A stretch of 64,000 bases of DNA, taken from Leisingera aquimarina DSM 24565. Lineage in GTDB: Bacteria > Pseudomonadota > Alphaproteobacteria > Rhodobacterales > Rhodobacteraceae. Below the pieces are notes generated by a model. That model was not told the DNA's origin. It searched no databases and saw only the letters and a list, made by a program, of their open reading frames with translations. The stretch's first letter is position 1. Each line of letters opens with the position of its first letter. Positions 45,387-53,053 of this stretch are shown here, in pieces. Made by a program: the position numbers and the translations under genes. Location of the stretch: the NCBI RefSeq assembly GCF_000473165.1, contig NZ_KI421506.1, positions 3,556 through 67,555 on the forward strand. The letters are read 5' to 3'.

Positions 45387-45773
45387 ATGAGCTTGAAAGA
45401 CTCTCTCCGCGTTATGGTCGTTGACGACATGTCGACAAGCCGGGGGATCATCACACAAAGCCTGGATGAGATCGGCATCAAGAACTACATGGTCGAGAAT
45501 GCCGGCCAATCCGCCTTTCAGAAGCTGACCCAGACACCTGTGCATCTGGTGCTGTCGGACTACAACATGCCGGGCATGGACGGGCTGGGGCTGCTGCAGG
45601 CAGTGCGCGGCCATCAAGTGACCCAGCGGGTTGGTTTCATTCTGGTAACCGGCAAACCGACTCCGGAAATGATCCAGATGGGCAAACAGCTGGGTCTGAA
45701 CAATATTGTCCGAAAGCCGTTCACGGTGGCCACGATGAAACAGGCCATCGAGCAGGTTGTCGGGCGGCTATAA
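45387..45773 (+). CDS. cheY: Second CheY-type response regulator
   Basis: A 128-residue receiver with MVVDDMSTSR, the phosphoacceptor in VLSDYNMPGMDG, the switch Thr in LVTGKPTPE and Lys in VRKPFT. The ATG at 45387 follows AAGGAAA. It is 34 bases after cheR and two bases before a small unknown gene. Its sequence is well separated from the other CheY of the operon, so the two are not a recent duplication. Confidence 0.92.
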   Translation: MSLKDSLRVMVVDDMSTSRGIITQSLDEIGIKNYMVENAGQSAFQKLTQTPVHLVLSDYNMPGMDGLGLLQAVRGHQVTQRVGFILVTGKPTPEMIQMGKQLGLNNIVRKPFTVATMKQAIEQVVGRL

Positions 45774-45775
45774 CC

Positions 45776-46102
45776 ATGGAACGCCCCGACAAAGCCCTAG
45801 GCGAATTATGCGCCGCTTCGGCCTGGGAGATGGAGCAGTTGCGCAGCCAGATGCAAGCGTTGGAAGACGTTGTCCTGGACGTGCTGGAACGCGGCACCGC
45901 CCCAACCAGCCAGGAGCTGCGCTCGTTGCAGGACTTTGATTTGGTGATCCAGACTCTGTCCGGGCTCTCCGGTTTCTACAAGCGCGTGCAGGCGCAGGTT
46001 GATGAATCCGGGCCTGCCGATCTGCCGGCCGCTGCGGCCGGGGTCACCCTTGAAAAGCTGCGCGAGCGGCTGCGCGCCGCAGGCAGCCTGGCAAGCACCT
46101 GA
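45776..46102 (+). CDS. Small helical protein of unknown function closing the che operon
   Basis: A 108-residue, largely helical protein starting two bases after the second cheY and ending just before the operon terminator. The segment LRSLQDFDLVIQTLSGLSGF distantly recalls the amphipathic helix of CheZ-type phosphatases, where a glutamine acts on CheY phosphate, but the match is too weak to assign. It has no signal peptide or membrane segment. A role in handling the adjacent CheY is inferred from tight coupling alone. Confidence 0.7.
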   Translation: MERPDKALGELCAASAWEMEQLRSQMQALEDVVLDVLERGTAPTSQELRSLQDFDLVIQTLSGLSGFYKRVQAQVDESGPADLPAAAAGVTLEKLRERLRAAGSLAST

Positions 46103-46109
46103 AATCAAG

Positions 46110-46136
46110 CGGCCCCGCCCGACCCGGGCGGGGCCG
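46110..46136 (+). terminator. GC-rich terminator of the che operon
   Basis: A perfect 12-base stem (46110-46121 with 46125-46136) with an ACC loop follows the last che gene. The T stretch afterwards is weak (TGTTATC), but the stem is very stable. Confidence 0.65.
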
Positions 46137-46231
46137 TGTTATCACCATCAGCAGCGGCGAATTTCCTTTTTCTTTGCTGCTGCAGCGGACTACATTGGGC
46201 CATAGCTGAAACTGCCAGCCCGGGTATCCGC

Positions 46232-47731
46232 ATGTCTTGCCTCATCAAACCTTTGATTTTCACAGCCTGCCTGCTTGTTGCAGCGGGTGCACAGGCTGCA
46301 AGCGACCGCCTTGCGCTGGTTATCGGCGTGGCGGATTACCAGTACCTGCCGCCGCTGGAGAACACCCGCAACGATGCCGTGGCAATGGCGGACACGCTGG
46401 AAGGGATCGGCTTTGACGTCAGCCTCGCCTTGGATCCCGGCATGTCCGATATGGTGCAATTGCTGGAGGATTTCACCTTCCGTTCCGAAGTGGCCGATCT
46501 GGCGCTGGTCTATTTCGCCGGCCACGGGATTGAAGTGCAGGGCGAGAATTTTCTGATCCCGGCAGATGCCCAGGTGGCCAGCAACCGCGATGTGCAGCGC
46601 CAGTCCTTGTCGCTGAAGCAACTGCTAGCGGCAGTGGACCGGGCCCGCAAGATGCGGATTGTGATCCTCGACAGCTGCCGCAACAACCCGCTGCGCGATT
46701 CCATTGCGCTGGGACAAAGCAGCAATGAAGCCGCCGAGACAACTGCCGCAACCCGCGGCGGCGGCGGCATGGCAGCAGCCGATCCGGACCGCGGCACCCT
46801 GGTGGCCTTTGCTGCCAAGGACGGCCAGGTGGCATTGGACGGCTCCGGCAGCAATTCGCCCTATGCCACTGCGCTGATAGAAAAAATGGTGCAGCCAGGG
46901 CTGGAGATCAGCCTGATGTTCCGTCAGGTGCGCGACCGGGTGATGGAAAACACTGCCAATCTGCAGGAACCGCATACCTATGGCTCACTGACAGGCGTGC
47001 CTTTCTATCTGGCCGGCCCGGGCAAAAATGATGCGCCGCTCACGGTCGCAGATGCCTCCGAGGCCTGGGCGGCGCTGAAACCAGACCAGGAAGAGCAGCT
47101 GCTGGCGCTGGCGGATCTTGGCGATACCCGCTCGATGCTGGGCCTGGCCTATATCCGGCTGAACCCCAATGAGGGCCGGTTTGATCCAGCCGCGGCGGTC
47201 GGCTTTCTGCAGCGCGCTTCGGATGCAGGCTCCCCAGAGGCGCAGTTCGAACTGGCCAAGCTTTATGAACGCGGCACAGGTGTCTCAACGGACCCGGCCA
47301 AGGCGTTGGAATTGTACCAGGCTGCTGCGGCTCAGGATTTTGCGGATGCGATCAATGACCTTGGCTTCTTGCACTACCAGGGCGGGCTGGGATTGCCTGC
47401 CAATCCGAAAAAAGCCCTGACCTTCTTTGAACGCGCTGCGGATCTGCGCCACCCGCAGGCCCAGTTTAACTTCGCTGCCTTGATAGATGACGGTCTGATC
47501 CCGTCGAAAGGTCCGGAAGATTCAGCGCATTATCTTTATGCGGCTCTGCGCAGCGGCAGTTCAGATGTGCTCAACCTGCTAAGCGAGCGGCCCAATATGT
47601 TCACTCAGCAGACACGGCGTTCCCTTCAGCAGAAACTGAAGGAGAACAATTTCTACGCCGGCGCCATAGACGGGGACTTCGGGCCTGGAACCCAACGGGG
47701 AATCCGGCAGGCTTACGGGCTGGAAGGCTGA
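46232..47731 (+). CDS. Secreted caspase-like (C14) protein with Sel1 repeats and peptidoglycan-binding end
   Basis: The 499-residue protein starts with a signal peptide (about 1-23), then a caspase-fold domain with the catalytic pair His98 in VYFAGHGIEV and Cys149 in VILDSCRNNPL. Sel1/TPR-like helical repeats follow (about 290-440, for example AQFELAKLYERGTGVSTDPA). The C-terminal 40 residues (NFYAGAIDGDFGPGTQRGI) form a PG_binding_1-like domain. The whole suggests a periplasmic, wall-associated protease or scaffold of unknown target. It is convergent with the M15 peptidase gene. Confidence 0.85.
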   Translation: MSCLIKPLIFTACLLVAAGAQAASDRLALVIGVADYQYLPPLENTRNDAVAMADTLEGIGFDVSLALDPGMSDMVQLLEDFTFRSEVADLALVYFAGHGIEVQGENFLIPADAQVASNRDVQRQSLSLKQLLAAVDRARKMRIVILDSCRNNPLRDSIALGQSSNEAAETTAATRGGGGMAAADPDRGTLVAFAAKDGQVALDGSGSNSPYATALIEKMVQPGLEISLMFRQVRDRVMENTANLQEPHTYGSLTGVPFYLAGPGKNDAPLTVADASEAWAALKPDQEEQLLALADLGDTRSMLGLAYIRLNPNEGRFDPAAAVGFLQRASDAGSPEAQFELAKLYERGTGVSTDPAKALELYQAAAAQDFADAINDLGFLHYQGGLGLPANPKKALTFFERAADLRHPQAQFNFAALIDDGLIPSKGPEDSAHYLYAALRSGSSDVLNLLSERPNMFTQQTRRSLQQKLKENNFYAGAIDGDFGPGTQRGIRQAYGLEG

Positions 47732-47753
47732 CAGTCAGAACTGTGGAACGCCG

Positions 47754-48623
47754 TCACAGCTGACCGTCCGCGATCCACGCATCCAGCTGGCGGCGGCTGA
47801 TCTCAAAGTGCATGCTGTCTTCGCGCCGGAACCCGGCGCCCCAGACCCAGCCCTGATCATAAAAGAAATCCGCCATGATGGTCAGGCCCAGCTGGGTCTT
47901 GCCATCAGTGAAATTATCCAGCTTGCCGTCAATGTTCAAATCGACGGCAAGACCATAGCTGTGGGTGGACAATGAATTTGCGGTGCCGCGGATCCGGCGC
48001 ACGCACAGCGCGCCGGCGGTGTTGATGCGGGCATAAAGGTCCGGGTCCGCCTGGCGGATGTTTTCAAACACCACCTTCAGGCTTTCGATCGCCGGGCGCA
48101 GCATGCTGACCCGGATCGGCCCGACCTGTTCGGTCACCAGTTTTTCCTTGAGGTTCGCATTGGTCATCGGCTGGCAGGTATCGTTCAATTCCTCCCGCGG
48201 GCGGCCCAGTTTCTCTGTCAGATACTTGCCGCCTGTTACCCGCAGGCCCCGGTTCACATTCAAACGGTCGGCAATCAGCACCACCTGGGCGTAATCCAGA
48301 TCGGCGCCGCCGGTCTGGTTCCAGATTGCGGCCTCGCCTGCCGCGTCATCGGTAAAAGGGGTTCCGCCGCCTGCCCCTCCAGCGGGCAGGCTGGCAACCT
48401 CGCTCTGCAGATCCGTCATCCGGGATTGCAGATCCTCGACCTGCTGGCGCAGCATCTCGATCTCGATCCGCGCGGTCGAATCAACACCGCCCGACCCTTG
48501 GAAGTCTTCTTCGCTCAGCAGCCAGCTGAGCCCGAACCAAACCGCCGGAGCCAGCACAAGGCCAATGGCGATTATCACTGCTGGCAGAACCCGCATTTTC
48601 CCTCCCGGATCATTTGCGCCCAT
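47754..48623 (-). CDS. Membrane-anchored M15-family D,D-carboxypeptidase-like protein
   Basis: A 289-residue protein with an N-terminal signal anchor (RVLPAVIIAIGLVLAPAVWF), a coiled coil (EIEMLRQQVEDLQSRMTDLQ) and a C-terminal M15/VanY-type domain. The zinc ligands are the His and Asp of SLSTHSYGLAVDLN and the His of SMHFEIS. Such enzymes trim peptidoglycan peptides. The ATG at 48623 has GAGGG six bases upstream; another at 48596 also has a good site. It is divergent from the OmpA gene. Confidence 0.82.
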   Translation of the reverse strand: MGANDPGGKMRVLPAVIIAIGLVLAPAVWFGLSWLLSEEDFQGSGGVDSTARIEIEMLRQQVEDLQSRMTDLQSEVASLPAGGAGGGTPFTDDAAGEAAIWNQTGGADLDYAQVVLIADRLNVNRGLRVTGGKYLTEKLGRPREELNDTCQPMTNANLKEKLVTEQVGPIRVSMLRPAIESLKVVFENIRQADPDLYARINTAGALCVRRIRGTANSLSTHSYGLAVDLNIDGKLDNFTDGKTQLGLTIMADFFYDQGWVWGAGFRREDSMHFEISRRQLDAWIADGQL

Positions 48624-48778
48624 TTCAATCCCTCGCCACGCGGCAGTAAACCCCCTGATTGCAACTTGCCGGAAACACCGTGTTTTTTTCCCGCGCTTCA
48701 CTCTGCCTGCCATTGGCAGGCCGCAGGTGCTGGTATAGACTGCCAGCCATGTTGAAATGGCAGGGGAGGGCGCCGGGC

Positions 48779-49354
48779 ATGATCCGCCTTAAGGGAATTT
48801 TTGCAAGTGTTCTGGGTGCGGGCCTGATTTTCGCCCCGCTGGCTCAGGCGCAGTCGAATGGCGGCGAATTGTCGGTCGAGGAAATCACCGAAGCCTTCAA
48901 GAAACAGAAGACGCGCGGCCTGGTGATCGTGCCAAGCAGCACAGCTGCGGCCGAGGATCCTGCAGAGGAAACCGCAACCGTGGCCGCCGCAGCCGAGGAA
49001 TACAATCCGGTCGACCGGCAAACCCAGATCAATGTCCAGATCTCCTTTGACTTCGACAGCGCCGCGCTGCGCGCCGATCAGGCGCCGAAACTGGCCAATA
49101 TGTGCGCCTCGATGAAGGCGCTCGACGGCACCGTGTTCCAGATCATCGGCCATACCGACAGTTCTGGGTCCGCCGCCTATAATGAACGGCTGTCGCTGCT
49201 GCGGGCGGAGGAAGTCCGCCGTCACCTGATAAGCTCCTGCGGTGTGGGCGAGGAAATGCTCAAAGCCATCGGCATGGGTGAAACCGCGCCCTACAACGAA
49301 AACAACACACGCGCTGACGAAAACCGCCGTGTTGAATTCCAGGCTCTGGGCTGA
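48779..49354 (+). CDS. Exported OmpA-family peptidoglycan-binding protein
   Basis: A 191-residue protein with a signal peptide (about 1-24, ending LAQAQS) and a C-terminal OmpA-like domain: VQISFDFDSAALRADQAPKL, IIGHTDSSGSAAYNERLS and DENRRVEF are the standard motifs. GGGGAGGG precedes the ATG at 48779. It has no lipobox. It lies 44 bases upstream of ppkA and may be co-transcribed with it. Confidence 0.87.
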   Translation: MIRLKGIFASVLGAGLIFAPLAQAQSNGGELSVEEITEAFKKQKTRGLVIVPSSTAAAEDPAEETATVAAAAEEYNPVDRQTQINVQISFDFDSAALRADQAPKLANMCASMKALDGTVFQIIGHTDSSGSAAYNERLSLLRAEEVRRHLISSCGVGEEMLKAIGMGETAPYNENNTRADENRRVEFQALG

Positions 49355-49398
49355 CCACAGCCCCGACCCGCGCCGGATGAGAGGCCAGGGAGACTTCC

Positions 49399-51567
49399 AT
49401 GCTTGAATCGCGCCCTGGCGACTTGTTCCAGCCGGGTGACCTGCTGAACAATACCTACAGGATCGAATGCCTGCTGGGCCGCGGCGGCACGTCTCATGTC
49501 TATAAGGCACGCTCGGAAATTTCCGGCAACCTGGTGGCCCTTAAGGTGCTGAAACAGGAACTTGCCGCCAATGAGGACTTCACCGTCCTGATGGCGCGCG
49601 AGGAGAATATCCGCGAAATCCGCCATGCCGCGGTGGTGCGCTATTCGGAAAATCACCGCACGCCAGACGGGCATATCTATCTTCTGATGGACTATGTCGA
49701 AGGCCCCGGTCTCGACAAGCGCCTGAAACAGGGGCCGATGGCGGCTGACGACCTGCTGGTGATTTGCCGCCGCGTGGCCCAGGGTCTGCAGGCAGCGCAT
49801 ATCCGGAATATCGTCCACCGCGATCTTAGCCCGGACAACATCATCCTGCGCGGCGGGGATCCCGCCGAAGCCGTCATCATCGATTTCGGCATCGCCAAGG
49901 ACACCAATCCGGGCGCCCAGACCATTGTTGGAAATGAGTTTGCCGGCAAATACTCCTATGCCGCACCGGAACAGATGAGCGGTGACACCGACGCCCGCTC
50001 GGATATCTATTCGCTGGGGGCGCTGCTATTGGCCAACTTCCGCGGCGCGGCGCCGAAACTCGGCGCCAATCCGATGGAAGTGGTTGAAAACAAGCAGAAA
50101 CCACTCGATACGGATGGCTTGCCCGAACCCTTCAAAGCCCTGATCGAGCGGATGTGCGCCCCGGATCCGAACGCGCGGTTCCAGAATGCAGGGGAAGTTC
50201 TGGCCTTTTTGGACAATCCCGATGGTGGCAGCCTGGGGGATGTGCTGGATGGCCCGGCTGAGGACGCCACTATTATCGTCCCGCAGACCAGCAAACCCGC
50301 ACCGCCGCCGCAACCCTCCGCCAAGCCGGTTCGGGGCAAGGCAGAGGAAAAGAAAGGCAGCCGCGGCGGTCTTTGGACGGCCTTGGCGGTTTTGCTTCTG
50401 CTCGGCGGCGGCGGGGCCGGCGCCTACTTCAGCGGTATGCTCGACAGTGTTCTCCAGCCCTCCTACCCTGTGGCCCGCCCTTATTCCTTCATCGCCGAAA
50501 AACCCGTCGATGGCCCGGTCCAGATCGTTGGCAATGTGCCGTCCGAAGCGGCACGCGATGCCCTTCTGGCGCTGTCTCAGGATGCCGATCTGACGCTGGC
50601 CTCCGGCGCGATATCCGACACTTGGGGCGCAGATGTGCTCGACACGGTTAAACCGCTTGAGGGTTTGCGAGAATGGCGCCTGGTCGTCAGCAACAACAAG
50701 GCCCGGCTCACCGGCACCACCGACGACACCAACGTGGCCGAAAGGCTGAACGAGCTGTTCCGCAACGGCCTGCCCGGCGCCCTGGAAGGCAAGGCCGAGA
50801 TCCGGTTTGAGCTGCCGATGCTGCCGGTGGCCGAGGTCAAGGCGGTGATGGAGACTTTTGCCGATTGCGGCCCGCTGCTGCGTGACGGCAATGGCCATTA
50901 CGACGGTTACGCGCCCAGCGACCCGGTGCTGATCAGCGGCCGCGTCGCCAGCACCGCCACCCGGCTGGAACTGTTTGATGCGCTGCGCGCGCTGGCCCAT
51001 GAACGCCAGGTGGTACTGGATGTGGAGGTGCTGAACGACGCGCTTTGTGTTGTCGAACAGCATCTGCCCAAAGCCCCTTCCGGCGGCGCCGAAGTGGCAT
51101 TTGCTGTTGGCGGGACAACGGTGGAACCCAACCCATCAGGCCGTTTCTTTGTCGGCGAAAACCCGGTCATCGATATCGTGCTGCCGGATGATGTGACCGA
51201 GGGTTACCTGACCGTGTCGATACTGGATGTTTCCGGCAATGTGTTCCACCTGCTGCCCAACATCTCGCGCGAAGACAATGCCGTCGCCAGTCTGCGGGAT
51301 GGTACCGCCGGTGCGGTTCCCGTGCGAGTCGCCTATAGTCTGGAAGAATCCGCCACCGGCGGCGGCATTGCTTTCAAGGTTGATGACAGCACCCTTGGCA
51401 AAAGCAAGGTGGTGGTCCTGCATTCCTCAGAACCGCTGTTTGACGGCATGCGCCCGACCTCCGAAAGCGCGGTGGGTTTTGCCGAAGCGCTGCAGGCCAG
51501 CTACGAGGCCGATTCCAGCCGCATCCGGTCATTGGACAGCCGGATCCTGGTCACTGCCAAACCCTGA
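49399..51567 (+). CDS. ppkA: T6SS-associated serine/threonine protein kinase
   Basis: PpkA starts the threonine-phosphorylation signal that activates type VI secretion by phosphorylating the FHA protein. The 722-residue protein has a cytoplasmic Hanks kinase domain (about 20-275) with the ATP lysine Lys49, HRD at 140-142 and DFG at 162-164. A Pro-rich linker, one membrane segment (about 326-348) and a periplasmic domain of about 370 residues follow. The periplasmic part is a possible sensor with no recognised fold. It converges on pppA with a triple hairpin in between. Confidence 0.9.
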   Translation: MLESRPGDLFQPGDLLNNTYRIECLLGRGGTSHVYKARSEISGNLVALKVLKQELAANEDFTVLMAREENIREIRHAAVVRYSENHRTPDGHIYLLMDYVEGPGLDKRLKQGPMAADDLLVICRRVAQGLQAAHIRNIVHRDLSPDNIILRGGDPAEAVIIDFGIAKDTNPGAQTIVGNEFAGKYSYAAPEQMSGDTDARSDIYSLGALLLANFRGAAPKLGANPMEVVENKQKPLDTDGLPEPFKALIERMCAPDPNARFQNAGEVLAFLDNPDGGSLGDVLDGPAEDATIIVPQTSKPAPPPQPSAKPVRGKAEEKKGSRGGLWTALAVLLLLGGGGAGAYFSGMLDSVLQPSYPVARPYSFIAEKPVDGPVQIVGNVPSEAARDALLALSQDADLTLASGAISDTWGADVLDTVKPLEGLREWRLVVSNNKARLTGTTDDTNVAERLNELFRNGLPGALEGKAEIRFELPMLPVAEVKAVMETFADCGPLLRDGNGHYDGYAPSDPVLISGRVASTATRLELFDALRALAHERQVVLDVEVLNDALCVVEQHLPKAPSGGAEVAFAVGGTTVEPNPSGRFFVGENPVIDIVLPDDVTEGYLTVSILDVSGNVFHLLPNISREDNAVASLRDGTAGAVPVRVAYSLEESATGGGIAFKVDDSTLGKSKVVVLHSSEPLFDGMRPTSESAVGFAEALQASYEADSSRIRSLDSRILVTAKP

Positions 51568-51575
51568 TCAGGAAA

Positions 51576-51645
51576 CCGGAATTTTGCGAAAATTCCGGCT
51601 CGGAAAACACGTGTTTTCCGGACCGTTTCCCTCGCAGGGAAACGG
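51576..51645. repeat. Triple-hairpin intergenic element, copy B
   Basis: Three perfect hairpins lie between convergent ppkA and pppA: 51576-51598 (10-base arms, GCG loop), 51601-51620 (20-base palindrome centred on CACGTG) and 51623-51645 (9-base arms, 5-base loop). Order, sizes and the GCG loop match copy A at 11592-11662, while arm sequences differ in a pairing-preserving way. Confidence 0.75.
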
Positions 51646-51650
51646 TTGCG

Positions 51651-52373
51651 CTACATCACGTCAATCACCACAGCAGTGATATTGTCCGCGCCGCCCCCGT
51701 TCAGCGCGATCTGGATCAGCTGATCACCAACGGTCTCCAGCGGTGTGCCGGTCAGCGCGTCCTGCAGGATCTGGAACGTGGCATATTTTGTCAGCCCGTC
51801 CGAGCAGATCAGGAAGCGGTCTCCAGGTTCCGTGTCACCGCGGATCTTGTCGATTTCCAGCTCTTCCCCAACACCCACAGCTCGGGTGATCGCGTTGGAT
51901 TGCGGATGCTGTTCCGCCTCGTCCCATGTCATTTTTCCAGCCAGCACAAATTCTGCCACAGCCGAGTGATCCTCGGTCAGCATTTCGATATGCCCGTCCC
52001 GCAGCCGGTAGATCCGGCTGTCGCCGGCCCATAGCCCGGCAAAATGCTGATTGGCCATCACCAGTGCAGCAACCGTCGATCCGATTGTGCCGCCGCCGCG
52101 GGCATCGGCCTCAGCCCGGATTGCCGTATGGGCGTTCTGGATCGCCTCCCGCAGCGCTTGCATCCGCGCCGCCGGATCAAGCCCCAGCGGGATCATGGCC
52201 GCCGCATCGGCGATCAGCCGGCTGGCATAATCCCCGGCGTCATGGCCGCCCATTCCGTCTGCCACCAGCCAGATGTCATGTTCCGGCAACGCCAGAACTG
52301 CGTCTTCGTTAACCTTGCGCTTCAGCCCGACATGGGTCTGCGCGGTGTAGCGGTATTTGCGCAGCTGGTTCAT
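51651..52373 (-). CDS. pppA: PP2C-type phosphatase of the T6SS threonine-phosphorylation module
   Basis: PppA removes the phosphate added by PpkA and turns secretion down. The 240-residue PP2C protein has the metal-binding NEDAVLAL, VADGMGGHDAGDYAS, ICSDGLTKYA and GGADNITAVV motifs. The ATG at 52373 follows GGAGGGG and overlaps the tagF stop; a longer frame from 52397 is less likely. It is the last gene of the leftward T6SS operon. Confidence 0.93.
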   Translation of the reverse strand: MNQLRKYRYTAQTHVGLKRKVNEDAVLALPEHDIWLVADGMGGHDAGDYASRLIADAAAMIPLGLDPAARMQALREAIQNAHTAIRAEADARGGGTIGSTVAALVMANQHFAGLWAGDSRIYRLRDGHIEMLTEDHSAVAEFVLAGKMTWDEAEQHPQSNAITRAVGVGEELEIDKIRGDTEPGDRFLICSDGLTKYATFQILQDALTGTPLETVGDQLIQIALNGGGADNITAVVIDVM

Positions 52374-53053
52374 CACAGCCCCTCCGCAACCGTCCAAAGC
52401 GGCGCCCCAAGGTCAAACATTCCCAATGCAGTACCGCCTTGCGGAAGACCCGGACAGGCCAGCCTCCGCGGCGCACCATCCAGCATCGCCGTCCACAGGC
52501 TGCAGCCGGTCAGCCTCCCTTCCAGCGCGGCACCCGCCAGGGCGCCAGGCAGCACTTCCGGCCCCTGGGCACCAGCCAAAACAAAGCCAGGGCCTGCAGC
52601 CGGCAGCGGACCCGCCGACCGTATGTCCGGCGCTGGAATGCTTGCAAGCTCTTCTGCCAGATCGTCCTTGGTCATCGTGTCCTCCAATGCATCCAGCGCA
52701 ACATTCTCCAGCCGCTCGAACAGCCCCCCCTCGCAAAAGCGGGGCAAGGCCGCATCGCCCGGCCCGGGAAGCGCCGCCATCAGCGTCAGCGGGAACCGCC
52801 GGCCCACCCGGTCGACCGAGGGCATCAGCACCCCGATCACCCTTTGCGCACCAGCCAGCCCGGCAGGCAAGCAGAACCGCCAGATCGGCGCGGTCATGTA
52901 GTGGGCATCAAAACCGGACCCATAAGCCTCCCGCCCGTCCAGCATAACCTGCTGCAGCCAGGCATCCCAAACCCGCACAAATCCGCCCGGCGTATTCAGC
53001 CGGAAAAAATCCCCGGCTGAAGGCATCTTACCGAATGCACCGAAGCCTGCCAT
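52373..53053 (-). CDS. tagF: T6SS-associated protein TagF
   Basis: TagF is a post-translational modulator of type VI secretion, acting with or against the FHA protein. The 226-residue protein begins FGAFGKMPSAGDFFRLNTPG, the characteristic opening of the family, and has the conserved WDAWLQQ region. It overlaps the tssM stop by one base (TAATG) and pppA by four bases. Confidence 0.92.
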   Translation of the reverse strand: MAGFGAFGKMPSAGDFFRLNTPGGFVRVWDAWLQQVMLDGREAYGSGFDAHYMTAPIWRFCLPAGLAGAQRVIGVLMPSVDRVGRRFPLTLMAALPGPGDAALPRFCEGGLFERLENVALDALEDTMTKDDLAEELASIPAPDIRSAGPLPAAGPGFVLAGAQGPEVLPGALAGAALEGRLTGCSLWTAMLDGAPRRLACPGLPQGGTALGMFDLGAPLWTVAEGL

